A stretch of DNA of 39,441 nt, from positions 1-39,441 of the forward strand of contig CAINLW010000013.1 in NCBI GenBank assembly GCA_903850545.1, read 5' to 3'. Position 1 is the first letter of the stretch. Each line of letters begins with the position of its first letter. Under the pieces are notes generated by a model. The model saw only the letters and a program-made list of their open reading frames with translations. It was not told where the DNA came from and ran no database searches. Shown here in pieces: positions 31,126 through 39,186 of the stretch. Position numbers and translations under genes: made by a program. The stretch is from an uncultured bacterium. GTDB taxonomy: Bacteria; Patescibacteriota; Minisyncoccia; Phycocordibacterales; GWA1-40-21.

Positions 31126-33705
31126 CTACTTAATTTTAAGAGGTATTATAACCTCGCCTTTATTATAAATAGTGTCATAAACTACAACCTTAAGCTCGTT
31201 TAAACCCAAAACATAAGAGTTTGTTGAAGAAGGGACGAAGTTTATAGTAAAAGGATAGGAGTCTGAGGTTCCAATAAACTCGTTATTGAGATAATAATAA
31301 GCCTTGTTTACAACATAAAGGGCTTTTGCAGTAAAAGATATTCCTATACGATTATCCTTACCATACTCAGTGTTTGAAGAGGGAGAAAAAATTGTAATTT
31401 TTGGTTTGTTTGTTTCCGTGTGAATGTCGTCATAGTTTGTTGGTTTATTAATTAAAGTTTGTGGATGAGCTTGCATCCAAACCTGTACGGAATATTCCCA
31501 AAAATTAAATTGGGGGTCATTCGCTGGATTTATTGGAGGAGCACCAGTTGGATCATTTTTGTTAATCCAATAAAGAATAGAATGAATGTTTGGCACTGAG
31601 ACCTCTTTTTTTGTTTCTTCCGGTGTTAAATTAGTAGCAAGTTTGCCAGAAATTTTATCAATAAAATAAGTTTCGTTTCCTTGCCAAAAACCTCGAAGTA
31701 CTGGTTTAAGGTTTGGATCAATTTGTGGAGGTTTGGTAAAATTATTCGGTGTGGTGCTAGCAAGAGCAACATCCATAAGTTGTCTCCAGAGAGGTGAAAC
31801 AATTAGACCAGCAACTTTTTTCTTCATAGGTTTATTATCATTATTTCCCGCCCAGGTTCCTATAACAATGTCCGGCGTATATCCGATAGTCCAAACATCT
31901 TTATAATCATTTGTGGTACCAGTTTTTGCAGCCACCTCTCTTCCTGGAAAAGTAAAAACAGAATTTGTACCATACTCTGGTAATTTGGCTACATTATCAG
32001 ACAAAACATCAGAAATAGTTTCGGCAATTTTTGGTTCAAGAATTGATTGGGGGTTTTGTTTATAATTTTCCAAAATATTTCCTTGTAAATCTTCCACAGA
32101 AAGAATTCCAGTATAAGGATTTCTAATTCCATCATTTGCAAAAACCCCATAAGCACTTGTTATATCAAGAAGAGAAACCTCACCCCCTCCAAGAACCAAA
32201 GTTAAACCGTATTGGTTTGGATCATCAGACAAACTTTTTATTCCCATAGATTTTGCTGTGTTTATAGAATCTTTAATCCCAGCAAGATAAAGTAGTTGTA
32301 TAGAAGGAATATTTAAAGACAAAGCAAGCGCATTTCTAAGTGATACTGGACCGCGATATAATCCATCAAAATCTTCTGGCATATAACAGGCGGTAGACGA
32401 AGAAACCGTCGCGGTCGGGTCTATCGGATTTCCGTTCGGAGTGCATGTTGTTTGAAACTCTGTCGGTGTGTCAAAAAGAACAGTGTCTGGCGTATATCCC
32501 TTTTCAAAAGCAGTAGCATAAACGAAAGGCTTAAAAGTAGACCCTGGTTGTCTGTGTGCAAGCGCGATGTTAAAATTTCCATCTATTTCTTTATCAAAAT
32601 AATCTCTGGAACCAACCATTGCGAGTATTTGTCCAGTTTTTGGGTCAATAGCCACAGTTGATGCATTTGTGGAATTAAAATTTTTTTCAAGTGTGACAGA
32701 ATAATCTTTAATAATTTTTTCAGCTTTTGACTGCAAATCATAATCTAGGGTTGTAATAATCTTAAATCCCTTTTCTATCATCGCGGTTTCGCCATATTTG
32801 TCTACTAAAGACTGTTTAATGAACTCTACAAAATGCGGAGCACGAATGCCATATTTTTCTTGTGGTAAGAAAGAAACGGTCTCTTTTATAGCTTTATCAT
32901 ATTCCTTTTGAGTTATAAAATTATTTTCCAACATTTTTAAAAGAACGAGTTTTTGCCTAGTGTCTAATTGTTTTTTGTTTTGTCCATAAGGCGAGTAGTA
33001 AGTAGGGGCTTTTGGTATAGCCGCAAGATATGCAGATTCTGCCAATGTAACTTCTGAAGCCCTTTTTCCAAAAAAAGTTTGGCTGGCTTCCTCAACTCCA
33101 TAAATTGTTCCTCCATATGGATTACCATTTAAATATACAGCTAAAATTTGTTCTTTTGTCATCACTTTTTCTATTTCAACAGAAAGAACCCACTCTTTTA
33201 GTTTTCTGGAAATTTTCTTTTCTGTAGTAAGAAGAGAATTTTTAATTACTTGTTGTGTAATAGTTGAACCACCTTGGCTAAAACTACCAGACATAATGTT
33301 TGAAAAGACGGAACGAATAATTGAAGATATTTTTATACCACCATGTTGATAAAACCCCGCATCTTCTATAGCAACAGTTGCGTTTTTTAAATCTTTAGAA
33401 ATGTTTTCAAAAGGAACGATTGTTCTTTTTGTGTTCTCATGAACATCATAAAGTAAAATTTTTCCGGTTCTATCATATATTTTTGTTGATTGAGTGACTT
33501 TTCTTGTTTCAAAAGAATTTAAATCGGGCATTTGAAAAGTTGAAATCCACAAAGCAACAAATCCACAAAAAACAAAAAAAAGAGTCAATAAACTAATAAA
33601 AATCTTTTTTCTGTTGTTTTTTACAAAGCATGCAAGTTTTTTTGCTTTTGGTATGGTGTTTTGGTTTATGTGGTGATTAATCACTTTAATTTTGTTGTTC
33701 AACAT
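31126..33705 (-). CDS. Class A penicillin-binding protein (PBP1A type)
   Basis: The product has 859 residues. One N-terminal membrane anchor (about 34-56) leads to a GT51 glycosyltransferase domain with the catalytic E114 in VAIEDAGFYQHGG, then GGSTITQQVIKNSLL. The transpeptidase domain has S389 and K392 in PGSTFKPF, then SLN in ALSLNIPS and KTG in AAKTGTTNDYKDVW. A C-terminal region of about 200 residues ends with a beta-sandwich-like domain (KITIFSPSSNTEYGKDNRIG) similar to Ig-like penicillin-binding protein tails. The enzyme polymerises and cross-links peptidoglycan outside the membrane. Its mRNA is predicted to be leaderless from a TATAAT 7 nt before the ATG. It is transcribed away from tyrS. 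Confidence 0.95.
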   Translation of the reverse strand: MLNNKIKVINHHINQNTIPKAKKLACFVKNNRKKIFISLLTLFFVFCGFVALWISTFQMPDLNSFETRKVTQSTKIYDRTGKILLYDVHENTKRTIVPFENISKDLKNATVAIEDAGFYQHGGIKISSIIRSVFSNIMSGSFSQGGSTITQQVIKNSLLTTEKKISRKLKEWVLSVEIEKVMTKEQILAVYLNGNPYGGTIYGVEEASQTFFGKRASEVTLAESAYLAAIPKAPTYYSPYGQNKKQLDTRQKLVLLKMLENNFITQKEYDKAIKETVSFLPQEKYGIRAPHFVEFIKQSLVDKYGETAMIEKGFKIITTLDYDLQSKAEKIIKDYSVTLEKNFNSTNASTVAIDPKTGQILAMVGSRDYFDKEIDGNFNIALAHRQPGSTFKPFVYATAFEKGYTPDTVLFDTPTEFQTTCTPNGNPIDPTATVSSSTACYMPEDFDGLYRGPVSLRNALALSLNIPSIQLLYLAGIKDSINTAKSMGIKSLSDDPNQYGLTLVLGGGEVSLLDITSAYGVFANDGIRNPYTGILSVEDLQGNILENYKQNPQSILEPKIAETISDVLSDNVAKLPEYGTNSVFTFPGREVAAKTGTTNDYKDVWTIGYTPDIVIGTWAGNNDNKPMKKKVAGLIVSPLWRQLMDVALASTTPNNFTKPPQIDPNLKPVLRGFWQGNETYFIDKISGKLATNLTPEETKKEVSVPNIHSILYWINKNDPTGAPPINPANDPQFNFWEYSVQVWMQAHPQTLINKPTNYDDIHTETNKPKITIFSPSSNTEYGKDNRIGISFTAKALYVVNKAYYYLNNEFIGTSDSYPFTINFVPSSTNSYVLGLNELKVVVYDTIYNKGEVIIPLKIK

Positions 33706-33712
33706 AATATGA

Positions 33713-33718
33713 ATTATA
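33713..33718 (-). promoter_or_regulatory. -10 box of the PBP gene
   Basis: On the minus strand, GTGTTATAAT ends 7 nt before the ATG (33705-33703). It is preceded by ATTCGTG, a word of the ATTCGT repeat type. Confidence 0.65.
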
Positions 33719-33802
33719 ACACGAATGGGGAATAGCTCGAAGTTTTTTACAAAGGTGATTTTCTACACTGTAAAAAGCTACCTTTCTAAAAAAACATTAA
33801 TG

Positions 33803-33811
33803 TGATAAATT
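33803..33811 (+). promoter_or_regulatory. Extended -10 of tyrS
   Basis: TGATAAATT (TG-n-TAAATT) ends 7 nt before the tyrS ATG at 33819, so a leaderless mRNA is predicted. Confidence 0.5.
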
Positions 33812-33818
33812 TATTAGT

Positions 33819-35018
33819 ATGATAAATACAGATTCAAAAAAAATAGAAGAGTTTTTAACGCGGGGGGTTGAAAATATTTACCCAAACAAAGATTTTGTAA
33901 GGAAACAACTTTTAAGCGGTAAAAAATTAAAAATGTACCTCGGAATAGACCCTACCGGACCAACCTTACATATGGGACATGCTGTTCCCTTAAAAAAACT
34001 TAGTGAATTTCAAAAACTAGGACACGAGGTTATTTTACTAATTGGTGATTTTACGGCAATGATTGGAGATCCAACTGATAAGACATCAGCACGAAAACAA
34101 CTTACCAGAAAAGAAGTTCTAAATAATTGTAAAATATACAAAAAACAAGCTTCAACTTTTCTTAAGTTCGGTTTCTTTGGAGCAAAGTTAAAATATAATT
34201 CAAAATGGCTCGGCAAACTTTCTTTTACAGAATTAATCAAACTAGCTTCTAATTTAACCTACGCACAAACTATTAAACGTTCCATGTTTCAAGAACGTCT
34301 TAAAAAAGACCAAGATATTTATTTAAATGAGTTTATGTATCCTTTAATGCAAGGGTACGACAGTGTGGCTCTTGATGTTGATGGCGAAATTGGCGGGAAT
34401 GATCAATTGTTTAATATGCTTGTGGGACGCGATTTGCTAAAAAAACTTAAAAACAAAGAAAAATTTGTTATTTCCACAAAATTACTAGAGGATACAACAG
34501 GGAAAAAAATGGGGAAAACAGAAGGAAACATGGTTTCGATGCTTGATAATGAGTTTGAAATGTTCGGAAAAGTTATGAGTTGGACCGATGGAATGATTAT
34601 GCCTGCTTTTGAGGTTTGTACCAATGTTTCGATGGAAGATATAGAAAAATACAAAAAAGATTTAGAGGACGGAGTAAATCCTCGTGATATAAAAATAATA
34701 TTAGCAAAAGAAATTGTTAAAATTTATCACAATGAGGAAAAAGCCAACAAGGCGGAACAGAATTTTATCAAAACCTTCCAAAAAGGAGGTTTGCCCGAGG
34801 ATCTAGAATTGATAAAGACAGAAAACGGAAAAGCATTAGCAGAATTTCTAGTCGAAAATAAAATTGTTTCTTCAAAAACAGATTTTAGAAGACTTGTTGT
34901 TGAGGGAGCCGTAAGTAATGCAGAAACAGGAGATAAACTTACAGACGTAAATTACAAAATTCACACTAACATTGTTTTAAAAGTTGGGAAGAAGAGATTT
35001 GTTAAGATTGGTTTATAA
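33819..35018 (+). CDS. tyrS: Tyrosyl-tRNA synthetase
   Basis: The product has 399 residues. The class I HIGH motif is HMGH (51-54, in DPTGPTLHMGHAVPLKKL). The tyrosine pocket region contains LMQGYDSVALDVDGEIGGND, and the KMSKS-type loop is KMGKT (230-234). The C-terminal S4-like RNA-binding domain starts near VVSSKTDFRRLVVEGAVSN. The enzyme charges tRNA-Tyr. The KMGKT form is close to the KFGKT common in TyrRS, so it is not a defect. The gene is followed by a TAGCT-type repeat and a strong terminator. It is divergent from the PBP gene. Confidence 0.96.
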   Translation: MINTDSKKIEEFLTRGVENIYPNKDFVRKQLLSGKKLKMYLGIDPTGPTLHMGHAVPLKKLSEFQKLGHEVILLIGDFTAMIGDPTDKTSARKQLTRKEVLNNCKIYKKQASTFLKFGFFGAKLKYNSKWLGKLSFTELIKLASNLTYAQTIKRSMFQERLKKDQDIYLNEFMYPLMQGYDSVALDVDGEIGGNDQLFNMLVGRDLLKKLKNKEKFVISTKLLEDTTGKKMGKTEGNMVSMLDNEFEMFGKVMSWTDGMIMPAFEVCTNVSMEDIEKYKKDLEDGVNPRDIKIILAKEIVKIYHNEEKANKAEQNFIKTFQKGGLPEDLELIKTENGKALAEFLVENKIVSSKTDFRRLVVEGAVSNAETGDKLTDVNYKIHTNIVLKVGKKRFVKIGL

Positions 35019-35045
35019 CTACAAGCTGTTAATTTTTAAGAAATA
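35019..35045. repeat. TAGCT-family fragment after tyrS
   Basis: CTACAAGCTGTTAATTTTTA and AGAAAT follow the tyrS stop directly. It is a degraded copy of the repeat seen at 18 kb. Confidence 0.55.
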
Positions 35046-35051
35046 ATAATT

Positions 35052-35080
35052 AAAAAAAGAAGGGTATGCCTTCTTTTTTT
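35052..35080 (+). terminator. Intrinsic terminator after tyrS
   Basis: AAAAAAAGAAGG pairs with CCTTCTTTTTTT around the loop GTATG, in a 12-bp perfect stem with a T-run. Confidence 0.9.
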
Positions 35081-35081
35081 A

Positions 35082-35090
35082 TGTTAAAAT
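35082..35090 (+). promoter_or_regulatory. Extended -10 of ruvC
   Basis: TGTTAAAAT (TG-n-TAAAAT) begins 2 nt after the tyrS terminator and ends 7 nt before the ruvC ATG at 35098. The transcript is predicted to be leaderless, and terminator and promoter are packed head to tail. Confidence 0.6.
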
Positions 35091-35097
35091 TATATCT

Positions 35098-35577
35098 ATG
35101 AAAGTTATCGCAATAGACCCAGGCTATGAAAGGATGGGAGTGGCAATTATAGAAAAAATAAAAGGAAAAGAAGAACTCCTTTTTTCAGAATGTTTTAAAA
35201 CTTCTGCAAAAATTCCCCACGAAGAAAGATTAAAATTTATTGGGCAAGAAATAGAAATGCTAATAAAAAAACACAAACCAGAAGCGATGGCTATTGAAAC
35301 TTTGTTTTTTAAAAACAATCAAAAAACTGCCATGCATGTTTCCGAGGCTAGGGGAGTTATGCTTTATGTGGCATCAGCTCATGGATTGAAAGTGGTGGAA
35401 TTTTCACCAATGGCAATTAAAATAGCAGTTACTGGCTATGGATCAAGTGAAAAAAATCAGGTGACATTTATGGTAAAAAAACTTATCAAAATATGTAAAA
35501 CGATCAAATATGATGATGAGTACGATGCAATAGCAGTAGGATTAACCTTCTTTGCTACGCAGAAGTCTAAAGTCTAA
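35098..35577 (+). CDS. ruvC: Holliday junction endonuclease RuvC
   Basis: The product has 159 residues. The acidic active-site residues are D7 (AIDPGYERMG), E67 (AMAIETLFF) and D140/D143 near the C-terminus (DDEYDAIAVGL). The enzyme cuts Holliday junctions during recombination. ruvB is in the window (38167), while ruvA is not seen here. The last four residues KSKV and the TAA stop lie in an AAGTCTAAAGTC repeat, so the C-terminus is set by the repeat rather than by family sequence. Confidence 0.94.
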   Translation: MKVIAIDPGYERMGVAIIEKIKGKEELLFSECFKTSAKIPHEERLKFIGQEIEMLIKKHKPEAMAIETLFFKNNQKTAMHVSEARGVMLYVASAHGLKVVEFSPMAIKIAVTGYGSSEKNQVTFMVKKLIKICKTIKYDDEYDAIAVGLTFFATQKSKV

Positions 35578-35606
35578 AGTCTAAAGTCTGTAAAGTCCAT
35601 AAAGTA
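35565..35606 (+). repeat. AAGTCTAAAGTC-family repeat overlapping the ruvC stop
   Basis: AAGTCTAAAGTCTAAAGTCT is followed by AAAGTCTGTAAAGTCCATAA. It supplies the last ruvC codons and stop. An inverted copy (AACTTTAGACTTTCAACTTT) lies at about 35651-35670 after the terminator. Confidence 0.8.
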
Positions 35607-35640
35607 AAAAACCAATTTAACAGAGAGAAATTGGTTTTTT
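35606..35640. terminator. Bidirectional terminator between ruvC and the acidic-protein gene
   Basis: AAAAAACCAATTT (35606-35618) pairs perfectly with AAATTGGTTTTTT (35628-35640) around a 9-nt loop, between convergent genes. Confidence 0.9.
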
Positions 35641-35687
35641 GTATTTAATTTCAACTTTAGACTTTCAACTTTTGACTCGTCGCCAGA

Positions 35688-35963
35688 CTACCAATCATCC
35701 AGAGGTTTAAAGTCACCAGAATCGATACCACCTTCATCATCTTCATCTTCTTGTAAGATTGCCTCATCTTCTAATAAAAGGGGGTCAGCCAAAAGAGGAT
35801 CTACTACAGGAGTAACTTCATCAAAAGCATCAAGAACACCATCTGATAAAGTACCACTTTCTTTTTCTGTTTCTTCCTCTTCTCCTGCTACTTTTTTAAC
35901 ATCGTCTTTTGTACTTTTATCTTCCTTTTTAATATTTTTTTTAAGATTTTTTAATTTAGACAT
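35688..35963 (-). CDS. Small acidic protein of unknown function
   Basis: The product has 91 residues. The first about 25 residues are basic (MSKLKNLKKNIKKEDKSTKD), and the rest is strongly acidic (GEEEETEKESG, LLLEDEAILQEDEDDEGG), ending FKPLDDW. No known domain is recognised, and the composition suggests disorder. The order minus-strand yebC, then this gene after 258 nt, may be one transcript or two. Its TAG stop opens an AGTC-type repeat, like those at the stops of ruvC and the M23 gene. A GC-rich hairpin lies 17 nt before the start codon. Confidence 0.65.
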   Translation of the reverse strand: MSKLKNLKKNIKKEDKSTKDDVKKVAGEEEETEKESGTLSDGVLDAFDEVTPVVDPLLADPLLLEDEAILQEDEDDEGGIDSGDFKPLDDW

Positions 35964-35979
35964 TGATTTTGCGAAATCA

Positions 35980-36008
35980 CGTCGCGCAACTGTCGTTTAA
36001 GCGTGACG
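35980..36008. promoter_or_regulatory. GC-rich hairpin before the acidic-protein gene
   Basis: CGTCGCGC (35980-35987) pairs with GCGTGACG (36001-36008), with one G-T wobble if read on the plus strand. It stands out in an AT-rich spacer. Its role is unknown: it may be a leader hairpin or operator of the minus-strand gene. Confidence 0.4.
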
Positions 36009-36089
36009 AAACTTTTGTTAATAAATTGCTCTTTTTGAGCTAATACTTGTATTTTCCAAGATTTTAAAAAAAAAGCAACTAGTCCAACC

Positions 36090-36098
36090 TGTGGACAA
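36090..36098 (-). promoter_or_regulatory. Isolated DnaA-box match
   Basis: TTGTCCACA on the minus strand fits the TTRTNCACA consensus and is followed by GG, like the box at 5007. It lies in the spacer upstream of the acidic-protein gene. Confidence 0.35.
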
Positions 36099-36110
36099 CT
36101 CCATAATAGG

Positions 36111-36222
36111 TTTTAGCTACTAGCTGTTAGTTTTTAGGAAACTCAAAACAGAGAAAAAATAACAAGTTTTTATTATTTAATGTTTTCTAACAGCTAAAGG
36201 CTAACACCCAACAGCTAGTAGT
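36111..36222. repeat. TAGCT-family inverted repeat after yebC
   Basis: TTTTAGCTACTAGCTGTTAG (36111-36130) and CTAACAGCTAAAGGCTAACA with CCCAACAGCTAGTAG (36186-36220) face each other across a roughly 50-nt AT-rich centre. The block begins directly at the yebC stop. Confidence 0.8.
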
Positions 36223-36752
36223 TATTCCGCATTTGTATAAACATCCTGCACATCATCATTGTTTTCAAGATCTTCAATAAGTTTTTCAAGTCCAGGAGTA
36301 TCTTCTTCAGAAACAGGGACCATTGTTTTTGGAACCCAGCCTTCTACCGTTCTTTCAAATGCCCAGCTTGCGCTACCTGAGCTTGCAAGGGATGTATTGT
36401 TTAAGGATAAAATATGCTTAATTTCAGCGGCAGCTCTATTTTTATTTGAGGTTAATCCTTCAATGATAATAGCAACTCCACCTGGACCATAAGCTTCGTA
36501 AGTAACCTCTTCCATTTGTTCTGCTCCAACACCTACAGCTTTTTTAATTGCTCTTTCAATATTATCGCTCGGCATATCTACAGATTTTGCTTTTTCAATT
36601 GCAGATTTTAAACCTGGTGAAGTCATGTTGCCGTTAGCTTTCTTCGCCTCCATTTGTAACATTTTTGCCATTTTGGTAAAAACCGAGCTTTTTTGTGCAT
36701 CAGTCTTTTCTTTAAGTCGCTTTATTTTTGAAAATTTATTGTGTCCGGACAT
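36222..36752 (-). CDS. yebC: YebC/PmpR-family protein, short form
   Basis: The product has 176 residues. It begins MSGHNKFSKIKRLKEKTDAQ (usual MAGHSKWxNIxxRK) and continues with SDNIERAIKKAVGV, YEAYGPGGVAIIIEGLTSNK and NRAAAEIKHILS. It ends LENNDDVQDVYTNAE, like the usual C-terminal EDNDDVQNVYHNFE. Family members are commonly 240-250 residues, so about 65-70 residues are missing internally after SGSASWAFER, not at the end. YebC proteins act as transcriptional regulators or, as shown for some, help ribosomes through difficult peptide motifs. The gene has the same structured leader as the PrgI gene. Confidence 0.92.
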   Translation of the reverse strand: MSGHNKFSKIKRLKEKTDAQKSSVFTKMAKMLQMEAKKANGNMTSPGLKSAIEKAKSVDMPSDNIERAIKKAVGVGAEQMEEVTYEAYGPGGVAIIIEGLTSNKNRAAAEIKHILSLNNTSLASSGSASWAFERTVEGWVPKTMVPVSEEDTPGLEKLIEDLENNDDVQDVYTNAE

Positions 36753-36866
36753 GGTTGATTTTTAAGGAGTGAAGCGACTATAAAAATCACCACCCCGTGA
36801 AATATTTTGCTTCAGCAAAATCAAATCGTGGAAGATTTATATTTCACTGGGGTTATCACTAATAAC
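36753..36866 (-). promoter_or_regulatory. Structured leader element, copy B (before yebC)
   Basis: Pairings are given as plus-strand positions. P1 pairs 36793-36805 with 36839-36852 (one bulge). P3 is ATTTTGC/GCAAAAT (36804-36810 and 36815-36821). P2 is AAATC/GATTT (36823-36827 and 36834-36838). P4 is 36757-36764 with 36781-36788, with a 16-nt loop, and lies 4 nt from the ATG. Loop size and ATG spacing equal those of copy A at 17461-17557. A further hairpin (GGTTAT/ATAACC) lies at the outer end. Confidence 0.7.
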
Positions 36867-36958
36867 CCAAAAAGCTAATGAACTAAGAATATATTATTAA
36901 AACTAAAAAAACAAGGTAAATTTTACAAATTTTAATTAAAGAGTATATTATCTTATAT

Positions 36959-38056
36959 ATGGGTCCTAAAATAAACATGGGAGGTGGTATGGAAAAGAAT
37001 AGAATTAATATTCCATTTTTTGCGAATTTAACCATTTCTGATTATTATAATGAAGGTGGATTTTCAAGAGGAATATCTGGAGCCGGGGATTTAAGCCACG
37101 TACCTAAAGATGTTTTAGAAAGTGCTGATTTTGACACAACCTTTCATTGGCCCGAAAAACTACCAGTTGGTTTTAACCCCCAAAAATTAATAGAAGAATG
37201 TAAAAATCCTAGTTTAGGGATCAGAAAACTTCACAAGGAAGGCATAACCGGTAAAGGGATAAAAGTCGCAATTTTTGACCAAAAAATATCTCCTGACCAC
37301 GCAGAATTTAAAAGAAATATTATTAGTTATAAAGAATATAATAAACAGGAATGCGATGTTAGTCTGCATGGTCCAGGTGTGGTGAGTTTGTTGGCTGGAA
37401 AAACTTGTGGAGTGGCTCCAGATGTTAGGGTTATGTATAGTGCCGATTTGTCACCCGGGAAAGATTACTCTTGCTATATAAAATCATTGGAAGAAGTTAT
37501 TGAATATAATAAAAACAATAAAGAAAAAATCAAAATCGTTAGTGTTTCTAAAGGTCATCTAGACGAGCCACTGTTAAAAGAGTGGATTGAAATAAAAGAA
37601 AAAGCTAAAAAATTAGGAATCACAGTTATTGATAGTCAGTATTTTATTATAAATAATATTACGGGTGGCGGATCAAAAACAAATAAAGATAGTTTTGACG
37701 ATTATGAGTTACCACTTTTTTACGGCGAGGTTGACTATCAGAAGAAAATAACTAAAAGAAAGATACTAGCAGAAAAAGTCGGGGGAGAAATAATTGTACC
37801 GTCTGATTATAGAACAATGGCTTCGAGAAAAGGGGATAAGGAATATGTTTATAATGCTAAAGGAGGATGGAGTTGGGCAATCCCTTATTTTGCAGGTGTA
37901 TTTGCACTGGCATTACAAGTTAAACCAGATTTAACAAACGAAGAATTTTTAGAAATTGTTAGAAAAACCGCCGGCACAACAAAAAAAGGATTTAAAGTTA
38001 TTAATCCAGTAGGAATTATTGAGGAGATGAAGAAAATAACAAAAAAAGAAAATTAA
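36959..38056 (+). CDS. Subtilisin-like (S8) serine protease, apparently cytoplasmic
   Basis: The product has 365 residues. The S8 triad is D107 (KVAIFDQKI), H137 (SLHGPGVVSLLAG) and S305 (GGWSWAIPYFAGVFALAL). The oxyanion Asn is not obvious, because the matching region reads ITVIDSQYF. No signal peptide or membrane span is found, so it is probably intracellular. The roughly 95-residue N-terminal extension before GITGKGIKVAI is unlike typical inhibitor propeptides. TATATT (36944-36949) ends 9 nt before ATG 36959. An alternative start, ATG 36989 (MEKNRINIPFF), has GGAGG 4 nt upstream and may be the real one. The gene stands alone between yebC and ruvB. Its substrate is unknown, and loss of activity is possible. 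Confidence 0.8.
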   Translation: MGPKINMGGGMEKNRINIPFFANLTISDYYNEGGFSRGISGAGDLSHVPKDVLESADFDTTFHWPEKLPVGFNPQKLIEECKNPSLGIRKLHKEGITGKGIKVAIFDQKISPDHAEFKRNIISYKEYNKQECDVSLHGPGVVSLLAGKTCGVAPDVRVMYSADLSPGKDYSCYIKSLEEVIEYNKNNKEKIKIVSVSKGHLDEPLLKEWIEIKEKAKKLGITVIDSQYFIINNITGGGSKTNKDSFDDYELPLFYGEVDYQKKITKRKILAEKVGGEIIVPSDYRTMASRKGDKEYVYNAKGGWSWAIPYFAGVFALALQVKPDLTNEEFLEIVRKTAGTTKKGFKVINPVGIIEEMKKITKKEN

Positions 38057-38085
38057 ACCTGGATTGCCACGCTAGCGCTCGCAAT
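38057..38085 (-). repeat. Degraded GCGAGCGTAGCGAAGCAATC-family copy
   Basis: GGATTGCCACGCTAGCGCTC followed by GCAATGACA is a single-arm, diverged version of the palindrome at 17347-17424. It follows the S8 gene stop directly. Confidence 0.7.
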
Positions 38086-38090
38086 GACAT

Positions 38091-38135
38091 ACAAACAAAA
38101 AGGAATTTCTCTTCGAGAAATTCCTTTTTGTTTGT
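38091..38135. terminator. Bidirectional terminator between the S8 gene and ruvB
   Basis: A 21-bp perfect stem (38091-38111 with 38115-38135) has the loop TTC and A/T-rich flanks. It lies between convergent genes. Confidence 0.9.
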
Positions 38136-38138
38136 GTT

Positions 38139-38163
38139 TCCTAATAAGCTAAGAAGCTACTTT
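38139..38163 (-). repeat. TAGCT-family fragment at the ruvB stop
   Basis: CCTAATAAGCTAAGAAGCTA lies directly downstream of ruvB. It matches the right-arm word CCTAAAAAGCTAAGAAGCTA of the 18 kb cassette with two changes. Confidence 0.7.
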
Positions 38164-38166
38164 CTA

Positions 38167-39186
38167 CTACCTGTTTAGGTGCCTCCTTGCTCTGTCCGTC
38201 ACCGTTCTTCCCCTTGGTGTTCTTTCTATCAATCCAAGTTTTAAAAGATAAGGCTCATAAACATCTTCGATAGTCGCTTGTTCTTCTGAAAGCGCTGCAG
38301 CTAAGGTATTGAGTCCTACAGGCCCGCCCTTGAACTTGTCTTCTATTATCGTAAGCATTGCTCTATCTTCAGAATTGAGGCCTAATTCATCAATATTTAG
38401 CATATTTAAGGCCTCTTTTACTATGTCGTTTGTAAGGTTCTTTTCTCTAACTTGGGCCAAATCACGACCCCTTTTGAGTAAATAGTTTGCTGTTCTTGGT
38501 GTGCTTCTGCTTCTTTTTGCTATTTCTGTTTTGGCCTCATTTTCAATTTCAACACCAAGTATTTTTGCGGATCGCTCAATTATTTTTTCTATTTCTTCAT
38601 CTGAATAAAATTCTAGTTTAAATACTCCACCTGAAAATCTAGAACGAAGAGGAGCAGACAGCATTGCGATTCTTGTTGTCGCTGCAATCAAAGTAAATGG
38701 TGGAAGATCGAGCTGAATAGTTCTTGCACTCGGACCTTTGCCAATAATAATATCAAGCGAACCATTTTCCATAGCGGGGTAGAGAACTTCTTCAATTGTT
38801 TTATTTAATCTGTGAATTTCATCAATAAATAAAATATCACCAGGTGAAAGGTTTGTAAGAATAGCAGCGAGGTCACCAACTTTTTCAATTGCAGGACCAG
38901 AAGTAGATTTTAGTTGTGTTCGGGTTTCTTTTGCAATAAGATTCGCCAAAGTCGTTTTTCCAAGTCCTGGAGGGCCATAAAAAAGCAAATGCTCCGGAGG
39001 ATGTTTCCTTTGCTCCGCAGCTTTTAATAAAATTTTCAGGTTATCTTTGATGTTTTTTTGACCAATATATTCTGCCCATGAATTTGGTCTTAGTGTCTGG
39101 TCTAAAAATTTTTCGTCACTATTTATAGGGCTAGTTTCTTGGCTGTTTCTAGAATCAGTAAGTTTTTTTTCATTTTTGCTTGACAT
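38167..39186 (-). CDS. ruvB: Holliday junction branch-migration ATPase RuvB
   Basis: The product has 339 residues. Walker A is GPPGLGKT (71-78) and Walker B is [10 protein letters not shown]. The sensor region contains [20 protein letters not shown], and the C-terminal winged-helix domain includes [20 protein letters not shown] and [15 protein letters not shown]. With RuvA it drives branch migration, and RuvC then cuts. The N-terminal about 30 residues ([20 protein letters not shown]) are a low-complexity extension before the family start at [15 protein letters not shown]. The start codon overlaps the -35 box of a strong promoter firing the other way, so the two transcription units may interfere. 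Confidence 0.96.
   Translation of the reverse strand: MSSKNEKKLTDSRNSQETSPINSDEKFLDQTLRPNSWAEYIGQKNIKDNLKILLKAAEQRKHPPEHLLFYGPPGLGKTTLANLIAKETRTQLKSTSGPAIEKVGDLAAILTNLSPGDILFIDEIHRLNKTIEEVLYPAMENGSLDIIIGKGPSARTIQLDLPPFTLIAATTRIAMLSAPLRSRFSGGVFKLEFYSDEEIEKIIERSAKILGVEIENEAKTEIAKRSRSTPRTANYLLKRGRDLAQVREKNLTNDIVKEALNMLNIDELGLNSEDRAMLTIIEDKFKGGPVGLNTLAAALSEEQATIEDVYEPYLLKLGLIERTPRGRTVTDRARRHLNR

Noticed and set aside
34500-34514. Unusual KMSKS motif (KMGKT) in tyrS
   Set aside because: TyrRS proteins commonly have KFGKT-type motifs, so this is normal variation.
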